Shown: piece by piece, positions 1 through 5,450 of the stretch
Position numbering within the stretch: position 1 is the first letter of the stretch
Layout: each line of letters begins with the position of its first letter
Source: Coraliomargarita_B sp046540835
Lineage (GTDB): Bacteria; Verrucomicrobiota; Verrucomicrobiia; Opitutales; Coraliomargaritaceae
Assembly: GCA_046540835.1 (NCBI GenBank)
Contig: JBKHEL010000132.1
Coordinates: forward strand, 1-5,450
Length of the DNA stretch: 5,450 nt
Direction: 5' to 3'
Program-made: the position numbers and the translations under genes
Notes under the pieces: generated by a model
What the model was told of the DNA's origin: nothing
What the model saw: the letters and a program-made list of their open reading frames with translations, nothing else
The model's database searches: none

Positions 1-8
1 GCTGCGGG

Positions 9-2576
<2,568 letters not shown>

Positions 2577-2729
2577 ATAGCAGGATTCGGGGGCGAATGC
2601 TCGGAGCGGAAAAACTCCTTCATTCGGAGAAACGGTGATTTTTGCGTAGAAAGCGGCGAATAATACTGGCGTCAATCCTCTTTCTGTTTTGGAAACTAGG
2701 GTTGCTGTGTCCCGCGCAGTATTCTGCCA
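2577..2729. other. Divergent spacer between topB and lpxK
   Basis: These 153 bases separate two genes transcribed away from each other, so promoters for both should lie here or just inside the gene ends. I could not find a convincing -35/-10 pair in either direction. On the minus strand TTGACG (2675-2670) resembles a -35 box, but nothing close to TATAAT lies 16-18 bases further on. On the plus strand TAATAC (2661-2666) resembles a -10 box but lacks a matching -35. A short perfect inverted repeat, GCAG-TATT-CTGC (2716-2727), ends two bases before the lpxK start and could fold over the initiation region. No gene is seen in the spacer. Confidence 0.5.
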
Positions 2730-3956
2730 ATGTTCAAGTTACGCCGATATCGCCTCAAAATCGTCCGCTGGGCGAATGATTTCGCCCAGTTCACCGCCGA
2801 CGTGATTTACGACCGTCGGCATGGCCGTGCGGCTGAGCTGATGGCGACTTTTCTTTATGGGCTCTCATTCCTTTTCAGCGGTGTGGTGCAGTTGCGCTGG
2901 TATCTCTACGAGCACCGGATTCTGAGGAACAAGCCGCTCGGTTGCCTGGTGGTCGTGGTGGGTAATTTGACGGTGGGGGGCACGGGCAAGACACCGGTGG
3001 TGGAGAAATTTGCACGGATTCTCAATGAGCGTGGCCGGAAGGTGGCGATTTTGAGCCGCGGCTATAAAAGCAAGAAGGAGCCGTTGCCCAAGAAGCTGTG
3101 GCGCAAGTTTACGCATGGGGAAGAAGCCCCGCCGAAGGTCGTGAGTGATGGGGAGCAGGTCCTGCTCGACTCGGAAGTGGCCGGTGATGAGCCCTACATG
3201 CTCGCGCGCAACCTGCCCGGCGTGGTGGTGCTCTGCGACAAAAACCGGGTCAAGGCCGGGTCCTACGCGATCCGGAAGTTCGGCTGTGACACGTTGATTT
3301 TGGATGATGGGTTTCAATATCTGCCGCTCAAGGGGAAGCTCAATCTATTGCTGGTCGACAAAACGAACCCCTTTGGCAACCAGCATCTGTTGCCTCGGGG
3401 CATTTTGCGAGAACCGGTCCGGCACCTGAAGCGGGCGAGCTACATCTTCCTGACCAAGTCCGATGGCGTGCGCGATGAAGCGCTCCTCGAGTTCATTCGC
3501 GAGAACAACGCCGAGGCCGAAATCATCGAATGTGCGCACAAGCCGCAGCACCTGGAGCCGGTGTTTGACGGGGAGCGGTTGCCCCTGGAAGCGCTGAAGG
3601 GTGCCCGCGTCGCGGCATTCAGCGGGATTGCCTCGCCCGAGAGTTTCGAGAAGATGCTGCGCGAATTTGGTGCGGAGATTCGCTACAACCGGCGTTTTCT
3701 CGACCATCACCGCTTCACGCGCCAGGAGATCGAGGGCCTCTTCCGAAAAGCGGGGCAACTCGAACTCGATCTGATTGTGACTACCGAAAAAGACGCCGTG
3801 CGGTTGTTTGAGGAAATACGCTCTCCCGTGCCCGTCTATTATTTGCGGTTGGAGATCGACATCCTCTCCGGGGAAGAAGATTTCGAAGCGGCCGCAGCCC
3901 GCATTTGTCTGCCGCGAAACAAGCAGCCCTCCATCAACCCGGAATTATCGACCTGA
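2730..3956 (+). CDS. lpxK: Tetraacyldisaccharide 4'-kinase (lipid A biosynthesis)
   Basis: LpxK transfers a phosphate from ATP to the 4' position of the tetraacyldisaccharide 1-phosphate to give lipid IVA, on the cytoplasmic face of the inner membrane. The 408-residue protein has a hydrophobic segment at about 38-60 that fits the family's membrane anchor. The P-loop GNLTVGGTGKTP lies at 78-89 (K87, T88), followed by ILSRGY at 107-112. GDEP at 152-155 is a conserved acidic motif, DDGFQY is at 192-197, LLPRGILREP at 220-229, LTKSD at 241-245, LDHHRFT at 324-330 and TTEKDAVRL at 351-359. Members are usually nearer 320-360 residues. The extra length here is a basic amino-terminal stretch before the anchor, a lysine-rich insertion at about 113-136 and a short carboxy-terminal tail. 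The ATG at 2730 has no Shine-Dalgarno sequence. An internal ATG at 2841 (M38) would remove the extension but begins at the anchor helix and has no better ribosome-binding site, so I kept the longer form. Confidence 0.96.
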   Translation: MFKLRRYRLKIVRWANDFAQFTADVIYDRRHGRAAELMATFLYGLSFLFSGVVQLRWYLYEHRILRNKPLGCLVVVVGNLTVGGTGKTPVVEKFARILNERGRKVAILSRGYKSKKEPLPKKLWRKFTHGEEAPPKVVSDGEQVLLDSEVAGDEPYMLARNLPGVVVLCDKNRVKAGSYAIRKFGCDTLILDDGFQYLPLKGKLNLLLVDKTNPFGNQHLLPRGILREPVRHLKRASYIFLTKSDGVRDEALLEFIRENNAEAEIIECAHKPQHLEPVFDGERLPLEALKGARVAAFSGIASPESFEKMLREFGAEIRYNRRFLDHHRFTRQEIEGLFRKAGQLELDLIVTTEKDAVRLFEEIRSPVPVYYLRLEIDILSGEEDFEAAAARICLPRNKQPSINPELST

Positions 3957-3994
3957 GGCATCCAGGCTTGATGCAGTGGAGGTATTGCCTCAGG
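3952..3994 (+). repeat. Inverted repeat overlapping the lpxK stop codon
   Basis: CCTGAGGCA (3952-3960) and TGCCTCAGG (3986-3994) are perfect reverse complements and give a 9-bp stem with a 25-base loop. The lpxK TGA stop (3954-3956) lies inside the left arm. In the loop, TCCA (3961-3964) can pair with TGGA (3977-3980), which would continue the stem past a five-base bulge. No T-run follows (the next bases are GACTCTAGCGCC), so this is not a classical intrinsic terminator. It could be a transcript-stabilising hairpin or a weak or factor-dependent terminator that sets expression of the downstream kinase-like gene relative to lpxK. The repeat is directly visible; any role is inference. Confidence 0.6.
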
Positions 3995-4028
3995 ACTCTA
4001 GCGCCCGAGCACGAATAATCTACAGATC

Positions 4029-5255
4029 ATGAAAGAGGAAAAAGCACCCGATGGCGTATCCGCGACTGCGCCGGAAACCGAAAAAGTCCAGGATTTGGAG
4101 GTCAAAGACGCCCAGATTATCTTCAGTGCGGTCTGGTCTTCGATTGAGGAAGAGCTCGGCGAAGAAAATCTGCGTTTTCCGAAGGAGATCTTTTGGCTGA
4201 ACGGTGCGCCCGGTGCCGGTAAAGGGACGAACACCGAATTCATCATGCAATACCGGGACCTGACCGCCCCGCCCCTGGTGGTCAGCTCGCTGCTGGATAC
4301 ACCCGAAGCGGAGAGGATGAAAGACGCGGGCATGTTGGTTGGAGACCGCGAGGTGATCGAGATCATGTTTCGGAAACTGGTGGAGCCGGTTTATCAATCC
4401 GGAGCGGTCGTGGATGGGTTTCCCCGCACCAAGGTGCAGGTTGAGTGCGTGAAGTTGCTCTACCAAAAATTGATCGAGCTGCGAAACAAATTTCGTGATA
4501 CGCCCCGCGCCGAGGATTTCAAGAAGCCGCACTTTCACATCGTGGTGCTTTTTGTGGACGAGAAGGAGAGCGTGAAGCGCCAGCTCAATCGCGGGCGGGA
4601 GGCGATGATTCACAATTCTGAGGTGATGGAGACGGGCACGGGTGAGTTGATGGAGCTGCGCCCGACCGATCTCGATCCGAATGCGGCGGTCAACCGCTAC
4701 CGCACTTTTAAAGAAAAGACCTATGGTGCGCTCAAGGATCTGCGGGAGATTTTCTTCTACCACTTCATCAATGCGCATGGGACGATCGAGGAGGTGCGCA
4801 AGCGAATCGATGAGGAGTTGCGCTACCAGGGCTCGCTGGAACTCGACGAAGGCACCTATGACCGCATCTCGCAGATTCCGGTGGCGGCCACCTTGTCGAA
4901 GCATGCGCGTCAGGATCTGGTGGACCGGCTCGACAGCTACGCGGACCGTCACACGGAGTTGTTTGAAGAAGTCGTGGAGTTGATTCAGGAGGATTTTATG
5001 CCGATCATCAAGCGGCATGCGATTTCCGGAAGTGCGGTGATCAACACGGAAAGTCTCATTCTGGAGAACAATCGTGCGCTCGCGATGTTGATCGACGTCT
5101 TCTCGGAGCGCGGTTATCACGCCATTGTGGATATCCACCGCGAGGAGATCCCCGAGTCGATCGACCCGCAGACTTTTCAAGTCAAAACCCGGATCAAGCG
5201 GGTCTACCGTGTGCGGATCGCCTTCCAGGGCTCGGAGATCCGGCGGGGCCGGTAG
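4029..5255 (+). CDS. Adenylate-kinase-like NMP kinase with unassigned C-terminal domain
   Basis: The protein has 408 residues, about twice the length of bacterial adenylate kinase. Residues 1-53 are an acidic, polar extension. The kinase core spans about 54-265. It has the P-loop NGAPGAGKGT (58-67), GMLVGDREVI (101-110) matching the family's GxLVPDExV region, DGFPRT (129-134, R133), a predicted strand HIVVLFVD (170-177) and NRGR (187-190) at the LID entry. R211-x2-D214-x-D216 and R223/R225 resemble the LID exit, and AHGTIEEV (249-256) matches the closing segment. By family this suggests ATP-dependent phosphorylation of a nucleoside monophosphate. However, the AMP-site STGD-x-R motif appears as SSLLDTP (86-92), so the acceptor is uncertain. 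The LID has no zinc-binding cysteines. About 15 extra residues lie between DGFPRT and the next strand. Residues 270-408 look helical then mixed alpha/beta with a basic end, and I do not recognise them. The ATG at 4029 has no Shine-Dalgarno sequence. The gene is co-directional with lpxK, 72 bases downstream. Confidence 0.85.
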   Translation: MKEEKAPDGVSATAPETEKVQDLEVKDAQIIFSAVWSSIEEELGEENLRFPKEIFWLNGAPGAGKGTNTEFIMQYRDLTAPPLVVSSLLDTPEAERMKDAGMLVGDREVIEIMFRKLVEPVYQSGAVVDGFPRTKVQVECVKLLYQKLIELRNKFRDTPRAEDFKKPHFHIVVLFVDEKESVKRQLNRGREAMIHNSEVMETGTGELMELRPTDLDPNAAVNRYRTFKEKTYGALKDLREIFFYHFINAHGTIEEVRKRIDEELRYQGSLELDEGTYDRISQIPVAATLSKHARQDLVDRLDSYADRHTELFEEVVELIQEDFMPIIKRHAISGSAVINTESLILENNRALAMLIDVFSERGYHAIVDIHREEIPESIDPQTFQVKTRIKRVYRVRIAFQGSEIRRGR

Positions 5256-5330
5256 GTGGTAGGCCTGGAAAAATAAGATGAGGTGCGGCATGTTTGCGGC
5301 GTAGCTCGGATAGGCGGTTGGTTCAGTCAG

Positions 5331-5407
5331 AAAATCGTGAAAATGCAGGGCAGGATGCCCTGCTTCCCGGGAATCCGGGCATCTTGCCCGGAAGTTATTT
5401 GTATTTT
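5331..5407. terminator. Probable bidirectional intrinsic terminator
   Basis: For plus-strand transcription, the GC-rich hairpin at 5374-5392 is followed by AG and then TTATTTGTATTTT (5395-5407), the arrangement of a rho-independent terminator. It lies about 120 bases after the kinase-like gene's stop. For minus-strand transcription, the hairpin at 5345-5363 is followed by ATTTTCACGATTTT (5344-5331). An alternative plus-strand fold also exists: CTTCCCGGG (5363-5371) can pair with CCCGGAAG (5387-5394) with one bulged C. The T tracts are interrupted, so efficiency is uncertain. The site would end the kinase-like transcript and, if a convergent gene enters from the right edge, that transcript too. 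Confidence 0.55.
5345..5392. repeat. 48-bp symmetric REP/BIME-like element
   Basis: Three abutting units make up this element. Hairpin one (5345-5363) has an 8-bp perfect stem, GCAGGGCA/TGCCCTGC, with loop GGA. A 10-bp palindrome, TTCCCGGGAA, occupies 5364-5373. Hairpin two (5374-5392) has an 8-bp perfect stem, TCCGGGCA/TGCCCGGA, with loop TCT. Read on the minus strand, hairpin two has the core GGGCAAGATGCCC. Hairpin one on the plus strand has GGGCAGGATGCCC. The two 19-base units therefore match at 14 of 19 positions in inverted orientation around the central palindrome. This is the layout of paired REP sequences (BIMEs). Whether it recurs in the genome cannot be seen from one window. Confidence 0.65.
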
Positions 5408-5450
5408 GGGGTTTTGTGCGTGGCGTGGGCGTGGAGATGCTTGCTGAAGC

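Noticed and set aside
2598..2630. CTCC/GGAG short dyads and repeated TCGGAG in the divergent spacer
   Set aside because: Arms of only four to six bases in GC-rich DNA are expected by chance, and no consistent operator-like spacing is seen.
2577..2675. Upstream extension of topB to a TTG start (33 extra residues)
   Set aside because: Type IA topoisomerases begin a few residues before the AEKPS motif, as the ATG at 2576 does. The extension has no family resemblance and would use a rarer start codon.
2645..2675. Possible topB promoter with TTGACG as -35 box
   Set aside because: No acceptable -10 hexamer lies at 16-18 bases. The best candidates match TATAAT at three or fewer positions, so I do not call it.
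4020..5291. Minus-strand open frame of 423 codons opposite the kinase-like gene
   Set aside because: It is also codon-aligned with the sense gene and gives an H/R/L-rich product without motifs. The plus strand has a clear P-loop and DGFPRT, so this is a shadow.
5437..5450. ATG at 5437 as the start of a new plus-strand gene
   Set aside because: Only four codons are visible, GGAG directly abuts the ATG without proper spacing, and the probable terminator arrangement equally allows a convergent gene.

Overview
The window holds three intact protein-coding genes and two intergenic regions with clear secondary-structure signals. It reads as ordinary chromosome of a fairly GC-rich Gram-negative-type bacterium. 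A full-length lipid A kinase (LpxK) implies a lipopolysaccharide outer membrane. The style of the proteins (long LpxK with an amino-terminal extension, TopB with carboxy-terminal crypt repeats, an enlarged adenylate-kinase-like protein) reminds me most of Verrucomicrobiota, perhaps Opitutae. That placement is from memory and is not proven by anything in the window. No mobile element, CRISPR array, rRNA or tRNA was seen.

Layout: positions 9-2576 on the minus strand encode DNA topoisomerase III (topB). A 153-base divergent spacer (2577-2729) separates it from lpxK, which runs on the plus strand at 2730-3956. A 9-bp perfect inverted repeat overlaps the lpxK stop codon. After a 72-base gap comes a plus-strand gene at 4029-5255. 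Its protein has an adenylate-kinase-type NMP kinase core flanked by an acidic amino-terminal extension and a carboxy-terminal region of about 139 residues that I do not recognise. The last 195 bases contain no complete gene. They hold a compact 48-bp symmetric element: two 19-base hairpins with a related core in opposite orientation, flanking a 10-bp palindrome. Each side carries a T-rich tract in its outgoing direction, so it looks like a bidirectional terminator of REP/BIME-like build.

Functionally the three genes belong to different processes: DNA decatenation and recombination intermediates (TopB), lipid A 4'-phosphorylation at the inner membrane (LpxK), and a presumed nucleotide phosphotransfer enzyme. 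lpxK and the kinase-like gene are co-directional and could be co-transcribed, but the hairpin between them leaves this open. None of the three start codons has a recognisable Shine-Dalgarno sequence.

The points most worth a second look are the kinase-like protein (altered AMP-site motif and an unassigned carboxy-terminal domain) and the symmetric 48-bp element. I do not see evidence for a wholly new multi-gene system here.
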